A DNA stretch of 9,996 nt from Planctomycetota bacterium (GTDB lineage Bacteria > Planctomycetota > UBA1135 > UBA2386), in contig CANGSN010000072.1 in assembly GCA_947455805.1 (NCBI GenBank), forward strand, positions 1-9,996, written 5' to 3'. The translations under genes were made by a program, and so were the position numbers. The notes beneath the pieces were generated by a model. The model had not been told where the DNA came from and did no database searches. It worked only from the letters and a program-made list of their open reading frames with translations. Below, piece by piece: positions 1 to 6,811 of this stretch (position 1 is its first letter; each line of letters begins with the position of its first letter).

Positions 1-62
1 GGCGCGCAGCGCCGCACTCGCGCAGGCGTAGCGGCCTGTTGCTCCCCTTCGCCCGTTGGGGT

Positions 63-81
63 CCCCGCAGCCTGCGCGGGG
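63..81 (-). terminator. GC-rich hairpin downstream of nqrF
   Basis: A perfect 6-bp inverted repeat (CCCCGC at 63-68, GCGGGG at 76-81) with a 7-nt loop lies 26 bases beyond the nqrF stop. A further 5-bp hairpin (GGCGC/GCGCC) sits at 1-13. No T-rich run follows on the minus strand, so this is not a classic intrinsic terminator. It could help end the nqr transcript or protect its 3' end. No gene is visible in 1-106; the reading frames there look like GC-driven shadows. Confidence 0.2.
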
Positions 82-96
82 ATGCCCGTTCGGCGC

Positions 97-119
97 CTTC
101 GGCGGCTCAGCCGCCGAAG
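97..119 (-). terminator. perfect 10-bp inverted repeat across the nqrF stop codon
   Basis: CTTCGGCGGC at 97-106 and GCCGCCGAAG at 110-119 are exact reverse complements. They are separated only by the three bases of the nqrF stop codon (TCA at 107-109, TGA on the coding strand). The transcript would form a very stable stem with UGA as the loop. The position at the end of the seven-gene nqr cluster suggests a role in termination or 3'-end stability. There is no following U-tract, so factor-independent termination is uncertain. Confidence 0.4.
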
Positions 120-1339
120 TCGTCGAACGCAATCATGTCCTTCTCCACCCCGAGGTCGCCGAGCATCTTCTGCACGGCCGAGTTCATCATCGGCGGGCCG
201 CAGAGATAGAACTCGATGTCGTCCACGTTCGGGTGGTTCTTCAGGTAGTTGTCGAACACCACCTGGTGGATGAATCCCTTGAAGCCGGTCCAGTTGTCCT
301 CCGGCTGCGGCTCCGACAACGCAACGTTGTACTTGAAGTTCGGGAACTGCTTCTCGATCGCCTCGAACTCCTCGGTGTAGAACATCTCCCGCGCACTGCG
401 CGCGCCGTACCAGTAGGAGACCTGGCGGTTGGTCTTCTCGGTGTGGAACAGGTGGAAGATGTGGCTGCGCAACGGCGCCATGCCGGCACCACCGCCGATG
501 TAGATCATCTCGCGGTTGGTCTTCTTGATGTGGAACTCGCCGTACGGGCCCGAGATCGTGATCTTGTCGCCCTTCTTCAGCGAGAAGACGTACGAGCTGC
601 AGATGCCCGGGTTCAGCTGCATCTGCTTCGGCGGCGGCGTGGCGATGCGGATGTTCAGCATCACCATGTTGCCTTCGGCCGGGTGGTTCGCCATCGAGTA
701 GGCGCGGAAGACCGGCGTCGGGTTGTTGGCGACGAGGTCCCACAGCTTGAACTTGTCCCAGTCGCCGCGGAAGCGCTGGGCGACGTCGAAGTCCTTGAAC
801 TTCAGGTTCTGGTAGGCCGGCACGTCGATCTGGATGTAGCCACCCGATTCGAAGTGGATGATCTCGCCCGGGGGCAGGCTGACCTTCAGTTCCTTGATGA
901 AGGTGGCGACGTTGTCGTTGCTGGTGACCGTGCACTCCCACTTGCGGATGCCGAACACCGCGTCGGGGACCCTGACCTTCATCGGGCCGCGCACCTTGAC
1001 CTGGCACGACAGGCGCCAGCCTTCCTTGGCTTCCTGACGTTTGATGTGCGTCAGTTCGCTCGGGAGGATGTCGCCACCGCCCTCGAACACCTGGCACTTG
1101 CACATCGCGCAGGAGCCCTTACCGCCGCACGCGGACGGCAGGAAGATCTTCTGGTTGCTGAGGGCCATCAGCAGGTTGCTGCCGATGTCGACCTCCGGCG
1201 ACTTCGCCGGGTCGTCGTTGATCAGCAGCTTGACCTTGCCCTTCTTGACGAGCTTCTTCTCGCAGAACATCAGCACCGCGACCAGCAGCACGATGACTGC
1301 GGTCAAGGCGGCGACGCCGGTGAGGATCGTGGTGAACAT
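107..1339 (-). CDS. nqrF: Na+-translocating NADH:quinone reductase subunit F
   Basis: This is the electron-input subunit of Na+-NQR. It oxidises NADH through FAD and passes electrons to a [2Fe-2S] centre facing the cytoplasm. The 410-residue product has the family's usual length. Residues 4-26 form one N-terminal membrane anchor. A plant-type ferredoxin domain follows, with cluster cysteines C71, C77, C80 and C112 (CGGKGSCAMC, then SCQ). A ferredoxin-reductase module carries the FAD motif RAYS (212-215), the nucleotide-binding glycine motif GGGAGMAP (282-289) and YLCGPPMM (378-385). The protein ends in DDFGG, as I recall for known NqrF proteins, so the UGA stop is genuine. It is the last gene of the operon, 18 bases after nqrE, with AGGA about 12 bases before the ATG. 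A perfect inverted repeat spans its stop codon. Confidence 0.97.
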   Translation of the reverse strand: MFTTILTGVAALTAVIVLLVAVLMFCEKKLVKKGKVKLLINDDPAKSPEVDIGSNLLMALSNQKIFLPSACGGKGSCAMCKCQVFEGGGDILPSELTHIKRQEAKEGWRLSCQVKVRGPMKVRVPDAVFGIRKWECTVTSNDNVATFIKELKVSLPPGEIIHFESGGYIQIDVPAYQNLKFKDFDVAQRFRGDWDKFKLWDLVANNPTPVFRAYSMANHPAEGNMVMLNIRIATPPPKQMQLNPGICSSYVFSLKKGDKITISGPYGEFHIKKTNREMIYIGGGAGMAPLRSHIFHLFHTEKTNRQVSYWYGARSAREMFYTEEFEAIEKQFPNFKYNVALSEPQPEDNWTGFKGFIHQVVFDNYLKNHPNVDDIEFYLCGPPMMNSAVQKMLGDLGVEKDMIAFDDFGG

Positions 1340-1357
1340 CGAGGTGGGTCCTGCGGC

Positions 1358-1984
1358 TCAGATGCCGCTGAAGGTCATGAACGCCATCGCCACGAGGCCC
1401 GTGGTGATGAAGGTGATGCCGAGGCCCTTCAGCGGGGCCGGAATGTGCGCCGTGCGCATGCGCCAACGGATGGTCGCCATGCTGACGATCGCCAGCGCCC
1501 AGCCGGCGCCCGAGCCGAAGCCATAGGTCACGGCCTGCGCGAAGTCGTACTTGCGTTCGACCATGAACAGCGAGCCACCGAGGATCGCGCAGTTGACGGC
1601 GATCAGCGGCAGGAAGATGCCGAGCGCCGCGTAGAGCTTCGGGCTGAACTTGTCGACCGCCATCTCGACCACCTGCGTGACCGCGGCGATCGAGGCGATG
1701 AAGGTCAGGAACTGCAGGTAGCTGAGGTCGCTGTCCGGGATGCCGGCCCAGCCGAGCGCACCCGGCCCGAGCACGTACTCCTGCAGGGCCCAGTTCATCG
1801 GCACGGTCAGCACCTGCACGAAGATCACGGCGATGCCGAGGCCGATCGCCGAGTCGACGCGCTTGCTGACCGCGAGGTAGCTGCACATCCCGAGGAAGAA
1901 CGACAGCAGGATGTTCTCGACGAAGATCGACTTCAGCAGCACGCTGAGGAGCGGTTCGTCACTGAATGCGAGCATGGCGGTCAT
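1358..1984 (-). CDS. nqrE: Na+-translocating NADH:quinone reductase subunit E
   Basis: This is an integral membrane subunit of Na+-NQR, homologous to NqrD and to RnfA. NqrD and NqrE pack as inverted repeats and together hold an intramembrane iron-sulfur centre on the electron path from NqrF to NqrC. The product is 208 residues with about six hydrophobic segments. The paired cluster cysteines are visible as C34 (in FLGMCSYLAV) and C132 (in LIAVNCAILGG). The sequence between them includes the conserved VVEMAVDKF stretch. The start is the ATG at 1984, 3 bases after the nqrD stop. A GGAG Shine-Dalgarno lies about 9 bases upstream inside the nqrD end, which suggests translational coupling. Nothing unusual is seen. 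Confidence 0.96.
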   Translation of the reverse strand: MTAMLAFSDEPLLSVLLKSIFVENILLSFFLGMCSYLAVSKRVDSAIGLGIAVIFVQVLTVPMNWALQEYVLGPGALGWAGIPDSDLSYLQFLTFIASIAAVTQVVEMAVDKFSPKLYAALGIFLPLIAVNCAILGGSLFMVERKYDFAQAVTYGFGSGAGWALAIVSMATIRWRMRTAHIPAPLKGLGITFITTGLVAMAFMTFSGI

Positions 1985-1987
1985 GGG

Positions 1988-2647
1988 TCACTTCTCCGAG
2001 TAGCCCGAGATCGAGCGCTGCACCCACACGATGATGCCGAGCAGGACGAAGGCGCCGGGGGCGAGCACCATCAACCCGTTGTTCACGTAACCGGCCTCGT
2101 AGAGCGAAGCCGGGATCACCTGCGCACCGAACAGCTTGCCGCTGCCGAGGATCTCGCGCACCGTGCCGACGACCGCCAGGATCCACAGGTACCCGAGGCC
2201 GTTGCCGATGCCGTCGAGGAAGCTGCGCCACGGTGGATTGCCCATCGCGTAGGCCTCGAGGCGACCCATGACGATGCAGTTCGTGATGATCAGGCCGACG
2301 AAGACCGACAGCTGCTTGCTGAGGTCGAACATGTAGGCCTTCAGGAACTGGTCGAACACGATCACCACGCCCGAGACGACGACCAGCTGGACGATGATGC
2401 GGATCTTGTTCGGGATGAAGTTGCGGATGCAGCTGATCAGCACGTTGCTGAGCGCCGTCACCAGCGTGACGCCAATGCCCATGACGAGCGCCTTGTCGAG
2501 GCGCGTGGTCACGGCGAGCGAACTGCAGATGCCGAGGATCTGGAACGCGATGGGATTGTTGTCCCACAGCGGGTCCTTCAGGACCTTGATCTCGTCCGGC
2601 CCGAACAGGCCGCCCTTCTTGACGGGCGGGGTGGCGGTAGCGGTCAT
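1988..2647 (-). CDS. nqrD: Na+-translocating NADH:quinone reductase subunit D
   Basis: This is the membrane partner of NqrE, sharing the intramembrane iron-sulfur centre. The 219-residue product is slightly longer than the roughly 210 of model NqrD proteins because of an N-terminal extension (PPVKKGGLFGPDEI) before the conserved LKDPLWDNNPIAFQILG. The cluster cysteines are C41 (ILGICSSLAV) and C124 (LIITNCIVMGR). About six hydrophobic helices are evident. The frame stays open upstream into nqrC, but the only sensible start is the ATG at 2647, which sits 44 bases beyond the nqrC stop. The Shine-Dalgarno is weak (GAGAA about 9 bases upstream). The gene continues directly into nqrE. Confidence 0.96.
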   Translation of the reverse strand: MTATATPPVKKGGLFGPDEIKVLKDPLWDNNPIAFQILGICSSLAVTTRLDKALVMGIGVTLVTALSNVLISCIRNFIPNKIRIIVQLVVVSGVVIVFDQFLKAYMFDLSKQLSVFVGLIITNCIVMGRLEAYAMGNPPWRSFLDGIGNGLGYLWILAVVGTVREILGSGKLFGAQVIPASLYEAGYVNNGLMVLAPGAFVLLGIIVWVQRSISGYSEK

Positions 2648-2691
2648 GGGTTCTGTTCTCGTTGGTGAGGTCGCTGGGGTTGGTTCGTGGG

Positions 2692-3453
2692 CTACTTGCG
2701 GACGCTGGCGAGGTACGTCTCGAAGGCCGTGAGGTCGCTCTTGACGAACTTGGTGATGCCGTTGCAGGTGATCGTCGCGCCGGACAAGCCGTCGACCTTG
2801 TGCCGCTTCTCCTCGGCGATCGCCGGGTCGACCGTGCCCTTCTTGACGATGACGCCGACGAGCTTCGTCGACTCGTCGAGGATCGACTTGCCGACCCACT
2901 TGGCGCACCACTCGGGGTTCTCGCACTCGCCGCCGAGGCCCGGCGTCTCGCCGTGCTTGTAGAAGGTCACGCCGCGCACCGTCGCGGCGTCCTCGCCGAG
3001 CGCCAGGTAGCCGTAGATCGTCGACCACAGGCCCTTGCCCGAGATCGGCAGCACGTAGGTCGACTTGCCGTCGTCGCCCTTGGCGACCGCGACCACGCGG
3101 TAGCGCGTCTCGGCAGCCTTCTTGGCGGCGCCGTCCTTGGCGGCGGCAGCGCCTTCCTTGTTCATGCGGTCGGCGTCGGCGGGCGCCTTGCCGTCGAGGA
3201 CCTTGCCGTCGCCGGTGTCGACGACGACCTCCTTGATGCGGTTCTGGTAGAGCTTCTCCAGTTCCGCCTGCGGCTTCATCTCGCCGGCGCGCAACAGGCC
3301 GGCGGCCATCATGACGTTCTTCTGCCGATCGAACTCGGCCGCCGCGGCCTGGGCCGGGCCGAGCGCCGTCGCGGTGGCCGCGAGCATGGCGCTGATTGCG
3401 ACGCAGACCGTGATCGCGAAGCCGAGGACGTAGCCGTTGCTGGACGTGTTCAT
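2692..3453 (-). CDS. nqrC: Na+-translocating NADH:quinone reductase subunit C
   Basis: This flavoprotein subunit carries a covalently bound FMN in a periplasmic FMN-binding domain anchored by one N-terminal helix. The 253-residue product has the helix at about residues 8-30. The conserved ETPGLGGE lies at 169-176. The ApbE flavinylation motif DGLSGAT lies at 221-227, with T227 the expected FMN attachment residue. Two features differ from the family members I know: an Ala/Lys-rich insertion at about 90-116, and a cysteine pair C177/C183 (GECENPEWC) next to the GLGGE loop. The ATG at 3453 overlaps the nqrB stop in an ATGA junction. A GGAGG about 11 bases upstream supports this start. Longer forms reading into nqrB are rejected. 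The stop is TAG. Confidence 0.95.
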   Translation of the reverse strand: MNTSSNGYVLGFAITVCVAISAMLAATATALGPAQAAAAEFDRQKNVMMAAGLLRAGEMKPQAELEKLYQNRIKEVVVDTGDGKVLDGKAPADADRMNKEGAAAAKDGAAKKAAETRYRVVAVAKGDDGKSTYVLPISGKGLWSTIYGYLALGEDAATVRGVTFYKHGETPGLGGECENPEWCAKWVGKSILDESTKLVGVIVKKGTVDPAIAEEKRHKVDGLSGATITCNGITKFVKSDLTAFETYLASVRK

Positions 3454-4733
3454 GCGCGAGCGAGCCTCCGCTTGATGTTGGCGGCGACGACGAAGTGGTC
3501 GATGCCCGGGGCGAACGCGTTCAACAGCAGGATCGCCAGCATCGTGCCTTCCGGATAGGCGGGGTTGATCGTGCGCACGAGGATCGTCACGAGGCCGATC
3601 AAGGCGCCGTAGATCCACTTGCCCACGTTGGTCTCCGGCGAGCTGACCGGGTCGGTCGCCATGTAGACGACGCCGAACAGGAAGCCGCCGCACAGCAGGT
3701 GTTCCCACGGAGCCAGCGACAGCGGGCCGGTGGTCGCACCACTCGCGAACTGCAGCAGGAAGGCGCTCGCCAGCAGGCCGAGCACGCCGCCGAGCATCGT
3801 GCGCCAGCTGCCGACGCCGGTGACGATCAGGATGAAGGCGCCGATCAGCACCGCCAGCTTGCTCATCTCACCCGCACTGCCGGGGATGTTGCCGAAGAAC
3901 AGGTTGCTGTGGCTGTAGGCCCCGTTGCCGAAGGCGGCCAGCGTCTCGCTGGCGTTGCCGGTCGCCGACTTGACCACCGCCAGCGCCGTCGGCACCGAGT
4001 AGCCGTCGACTATGTAGCTAGGCACGCCGGTCGGCGACTGGTTGCCGGCGACCCAGATCGCGTCGCCCGACATCTGCGCGGCGAACGCGAAGAACAGGAA
4101 CGCGCGCACCATCATCGCCGGGTTGAAGATGTTCATGCCGGTGCCGCCGAACACTTCCTTGCCGAGCACGACGGCGAAGGCGACGCCGAGCGCCAGCTGC
4201 CACAGCGGGATCGAGGCCGGCACGATCAGCGCGATCAGCATGCCGCTGACCAGGTAGCCCTCGCTGACCTCCTCCTTGCGGATCACCGAGAACGTCATCT
4301 CGATGCCGAGGCCGACGCCGTAGCTGGTGATCAGGATCGGCAGCATGCGCTGCAGGCCGAACACGATGTTGTCGAAGGCGGTCAGCGCTCCGAGGTTCGG
4401 CGCGCCGAGCAGCGACTGCAGCCAGCCGAGCGCATAGGTGTCGGCCGTCATCTTGCCGGCCTTCACCATCGCGTCGACGGCGAGGAAGTGCTGCACGCCG
4501 GCGTTCCAGATCGCCCACAGGAGACACGGGACCATCGCCAGGATGACCGTGTTCATGACGCGCTTCAGGTCGACGTAGTCGCGCACGTGCACGCGGCTCT
4601 TGCCGGTGCGATGGTCGGGCGCGAACAGGAACGTCTCGAACGCGTCGAACAGCGGCCACACCTTGTGGAACTTGCTGTCCGGGGCGTGGTAGAGCTTCTT
4701 CTGCTTCTCGATCAGGTTGCGTAGGAACTGCAC
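3450..4733 (-). CDS. nqrB: Na+-translocating NADH:quinone reductase subunit B
   Basis: This is the large membrane subunit of Na+-NQR. It is thought to house the main sodium channel, a covalent FMN, riboflavin and part of the quinone site. The 427-residue product has about ten hydrophobic segments. It carries family sequences such as the N-terminal HKVWPLFDAFETFLF, SVIRKEEVSEGYLVSG, GKEVFGGTGMNIFNPAM and VYMATDPVSSPET. The oddity is the flavinylation site. The expected D-x-x-S-G-A-T reads DGYSVPT (243-249), keeping Asp, Ser and the acceptor Thr249 but replacing Gly-Ala with Val-Pro. A separate SGAT occurs at 331-334 without the upstream Asp. The start is GTG at 4733, supported by a perfect AGGAGG 8 bases upstream. 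The stop overlaps the nqrC start. Confidence 0.96.
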   Translation of the reverse strand: MQFLRNLIEKQKKLYHAPDSKFHKVWPLFDAFETFLFAPDHRTGKSRVHVRDYVDLKRVMNTVILAMVPCLLWAIWNAGVQHFLAVDAMVKAGKMTADTYALGWLQSLLGAPNLGALTAFDNIVFGLQRMLPILITSYGVGLGIEMTFSVIRKEEVSEGYLVSGMLIALIVPASIPLWQLALGVAFAVVLGKEVFGGTGMNIFNPAMMVRAFLFFAFAAQMSGDAIWVAGNQSPTGVPSYIVDGYSVPTALAVVKSATGNASETLAAFGNGAYSHSNLFFGNIPGSAGEMSKLAVLIGAFILIVTGVGSWRTMLGGVLGLLASAFLLQFASGATTGPLSLAPWEHLLCGGFLFGVVYMATDPVSSPETNVGKWIYGALIGLVTILVRTINPAYPEGTMLAILLLNAFAPGIDHFVVAANIKRRLARA

Positions 4734-4736
4734 GGC

Positions 4737-6086
4737 TCAGCCCTCCTTCTCGTACATGTCGAGGCCCTGGCGGATCACCTGCCCGACGTCGATCTTGCAG
4801 GGATCGACGAACGTGCACAGCGCGACGTCCTCTTCGGTGACTTCGAGCAGCCCCAGCTTCACGGCCTCCTCGAGGTCGTTCGCCTGGATGGCGCGCACGA
4901 GGTAGGACGGGTGGATGTCGAGCGGCGTCACGCCCTCCCACGCACCGAGGTTGACGATCGGCCGGTGGCCGCCGTGGAGGCGCGCGTCGAGCACGTATTC
5001 CTTCTTCGGCATCAGCCAGCTGAACACGCTGCGGTGCCAGCTGAGCTTGCCGAACTGCGGCAGCGCCCAGCCGAACAGGTCGCGCTGGCCGGTGCCCTCC
5101 GGGATCACGGTGACGGTGGTGTTGTGGAAGCCGAGGCAGCCGTCGACGCCGAGCACGTTGCCGTGCAGCACCGTGCCGTTGACGACGCGCACGTCGCCGG
5201 CGAACGGCTGGCCGCCGTTCATCGCCGCGACCGCGCCGCTCTGGCGCATGCGGTAGTACTTGCGCGTCGGCGCCGAGCTGCCGCCGAGCGCCACCACGAC
5301 CTTCGCCGGGTAACGGCCGGTGCGCGCCCACTCACCGAGCCGCGCCACGTCCTGCAGCGTCAGCGTCCACGCCACCTCGCCGACCTTCATCGGCCGGATG
5401 CGGCTGATGTGCGTGCCGACCAGGCCCGACGGGTGCGGACCGTGGAAGTCGTGCACTTCGATGCCCTTCAGGTCGCGCAGCTCGGCCTGGTGGTCGCCGC
5501 CGGCGCGCAGCGTCAGGAACACGTCGTCGCACAGCTTCCGCAGCAGGTCGACGCCGGCCTGCACGTCGGCCTTGCGGCCCTGCACGGCGAACGCCGGGTC
5601 GGCGGCCAGCGGGGCGGTGTCCATGCCGTTGACGAAGATCGCCACCGGCGTCTTGTTGCTGTTCGCCATCTTGCCGATCGGGCGCTGGCGGAACAGCGGC
5701 CACAAGCCGGCGTTCTTGATCGACTGGATCAGCGACGCGCGGTCGGTGCCGGGCTTCGGCATCGCCGCGAACTGCTCCTTGCCGCCGCTCGCCACCGCGT
5801 TGTCGACCACCAGGCGCAGCAGGAAGCGGCGGTCGCCGAAGTCGATGCGCGACACGGTGCCGGTCACCGGCGAGCACCAGACGAGGTCGCGGTCGGTCTT
5901 GTCGAGGAACAGCGGCTGGCCGGTCGTGACCTGGTCGCCTTCCTTGACCAGCACCTTCGGCTTGATGCCGGGGAACTCGGCCGTCTCGATGCCGATGCGC
6001 GCCGCTTCCGGCGCATCCACGAGCTGGAGCTCGGGACGTCCTGCGAGCCGCAGGTCGAAGCCTTTCTTGATGGTGTGGGTAGTCAT
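4737..6086 (-). CDS. nqrA: Na+-translocating NADH:quinone reductase subunit A
   Basis: NqrA is the peripheral cytoplasmic subunit of Na+-NQR. It has no RnfC-type iron-sulfur motifs and is associated with ubiquinone binding. The 449-residue product matches the usual length. It opens with the conserved KKGFDLRLAGRP. A biotinyl/lipoyl-like barrel follows (about residues 40-105, with VKEGDQVTTGQPLF and SPVTGTVSRI). Later come the HDFHGPHPSGLVGTHI stretch (about 213-228) and a C-terminal helical region ending at the operon junction. NqrA distinguishes NQR from the related RNF complex, so the operon is NQR. The ATG at 6086 has only a weak AGG upstream. A 73-base gap separates it from nqrM. Confidence 0.96.
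   Translation of the reverse strand: MTTHTIKKGFDLRLAGRPELQLVDAPEAARIGIETAEFPGIKPKVLVKEGDQVTTGQPLFLDKTDRDLVWCSPVTGTVSRIDFGDRRFLLRLVVDNAVASGGKEQFAAMPKPGTDRASLIQSIKNAGLWPLFRQRPIGKMANSNKTPVAIFVNGMDTAPLAADPAFAVQGRKADVQAGVDLLRKLCDDVFLTLRAGGDHQAELRDLKGIEVHDFHGPHPSGLVGTHISRIRPMKVGEVAWTLTLQDVARLGEWARTGRYPAKVVVALGGSSAPTRKYYRMRQSGAVAAMNGGQPFAGDVRVVNGTVLHGNVLGVDGCLGFHNTTVTVIPEGTGQRDLFGWALPQFGKLSWHRSVFSWLMPKKEYVLDARLHGGHRPIVNLGAWEGVTPLDIHPSYLVRAIQANDLEEAVKLGLLEVTEEDVALCTFVDPCKIDVGQVIRQGLDMYEKEG
4742..4747 (-). promoter_or_regulatory. strong Shine-Dalgarno for nqrB
   Basis: AGGAGG on the minus strand, within the last codons of nqrA, lies 8 bases before the GTG at 4733. It fixes the nqrB start as GTG, since the next in-frame Met is residue 60. 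It also implies that nqrA and nqrB translation are coupled. It is the clearest ribosome-binding site in the window. Confidence 0.8.
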
Positions 6087-6159
6087 CCGAGCGGAGACCT
6101 GACGATGGGGAAGAAGATCGGGAGCTGGCGGACCGCGACCGACCGCGATCGGCCGGTGG

Positions 6160-6345
6160 TCAGCGGTGGCAGGGTTCGGCCGCCGCTGCGTCTGCGGCCT
6201 CGCCGGTCTTGCCGCAGCGCTGGCAGGAACCGTCGGGATTCATGCCCCCGCACGAGCCGGACAAACGCCGGCCGCCGAGGGCGAGGAACACGATCGCCAA
6301 CACGGGAACCGTGAAGACGAGGATGGGGAGCAGGACGGTGGTCAC
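6160..6345 (-). CDS. nqrM: NqrM-like Na+-NQR maturation protein (DUF539)
   Basis: This 61-residue protein has one N-terminal membrane helix (about residues 4-24) and then a short cytoplasmic tail rich in cysteine: RRLSGSCGG around C32, then C41, C44 (SCQRC) and C59. The layout of a short membrane anchor followed by GSCGG and a Cys-x2-Cys matches NqrM, which is needed to assemble NQR and is thought to help deliver iron to the NqrD/E centre. It is slightly shorter than the 70-80 residues I recall for proteobacterial NqrM. The start is GTG at 6345, with no clear Shine-Dalgarno. Its position before nqrA is unusual; in gammaproteobacteria it lies after nqrF. Family identity is by pattern, not by search. 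Confidence 0.8.
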   Translation of the reverse strand: MTTVLLPILVFTVPVLAIVFLALGGRRLSGSCGGMNPDGSCQRCGKTGEAADAAAAEPCHR

Positions 6346-6372
6346 CAGGGCGGGCGGAAAAAGTTGGCGAAG

Positions 6373-6378
6373 AGGCTA
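6373..6378 (-). promoter_or_regulatory. candidate -10 element (CTAGNNT type) for nqrM-nqrA-F
   Basis: The minus strand reads CGCTAGCCTC here, giving TAGCCT as a candidate -10 hexamer 27 bases before the nqrM start. Transcription would begin near 6366, leaving about 21 bases of leader. A weak -35 (TCGAAA) lies 16 bases upstream. The call rests mainly on the same CTAGNNT arrangement appearing before tRNA-Sec, efp and the HNH gene. The 119-base gap between the acyl carrier protein gene and nqrM holds no gene. Confidence 0.4.
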
Positions 6379-6464
6379 GCGATTGCGCGGCTGGTTTCGA
6401 GGGGCCTGGCGACAGCGATGCATCAAGAGGGATTGAGGCCGCACGGTCCGGTGCGAGCGAGTCG

Positions 6465-6731
6465 TCAGCGGCGACGCGCGACCAATTCGCTCAAGCCGCG
6501 CAGCGTGTTGCAATTTCGCAGGGAGATGTCGTCGTCGCCGAGGCGGACGGCGAAGCGGCGCTCCAGGAACTCCACCACCTCGACCACACCGGCCGAATCG
6601 ACGATGCCCGAGGTCACCAGCGGCGTGTCGGCTTCGAGGCCGTCTTCGCGTCCGTCGCGGAACCACTGGGCGACGAAGGTGCGGATCTCGGCCAGCACCG
6701 TGGCGGGGTTCGGCGGCAGTTCGGAAGGCAT
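6465..6731 (-). CDS. acyl carrier protein-like protein
   Basis: This small 88-residue protein has the four-helix acyl carrier protein pattern. Its phosphopantetheine attachment region reads TSGIVDSAGVVEVVEFLE, with Ser46 following Asp45 as the expected carrier serine. The usual Leu after the Ser is Ala. The second half has the ACP-like ending NTLRGLSELVARRR. It belongs to the stand-alone GI(I/V)DS carrier type, distinct from the highly acidic fatty-acid-synthesis AcpP, and such proteins often serve dedicated acyl or aminoacyl pathways. No ligase, ketosynthase or transferase is adjacent, so its partner is unknown. The ATG at 6731 diverges from the EEP gene across an 80-base gap. A weak 5-bp hairpin lies at 6440-6455 downstream. 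It might be cotranscribed with nqr, but the candidate promoter between them argues otherwise. Confidence 0.8.
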   Translation of the reverse strand: MPSELPPNPATVLAEIRTFVAQWFRDGREDGLEADTPLVTSGIVDSAGVVEVVEFLERRFAVRLGDDDISLRNCNTLRGLSELVARRR

Positions 6732-6811
6732 CGCGGGCCGCGGATCATCGCCGTGGCGGCGGTGCGAGGCAACGGCGCAGCCGGCCCTGGCGATGCGGGC
6801 GCCGAGCCGCC

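Noticed and set aside
60..119. SECIS-like hairpin at the nqrF UGA, which would make NqrF a selenoprotein with a C-terminal extension
   Set aside because: The UGA lies in the loop of the stem rather than before it, as bacterial SECIS requires. NqrF also ends naturally at DDFGG, and the following frame looks random although it stays open.
56..2668. 870-codon open frame on the plus strand
   Set aside because: It is antisense to nqrF, nqrE and nqrD. The translation is an Arg/His/Asp/Glu-rich string without domains, as expected opposite high-GC genes.
3495..4724. 409-codon plus-strand frame opposite nqrB
   Set aside because: Same compositional signature of an antisense shadow; nqrB has clear family motifs on the other strand.
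107..6086. RNF complex instead of NQR
   Set aside because: NqrA is present and lacks RnfC iron-sulfur motifs. The last gene is a ferredoxin-reductase NqrF, and the order A-B-C-D-E-F is that of NQR.
4911..6314. 467-codon plus-strand frame opposite nqrA and nqrM
   Set aside because: Low-complexity charged translation, no recognisable fold, and it covers genes with strong family matches.
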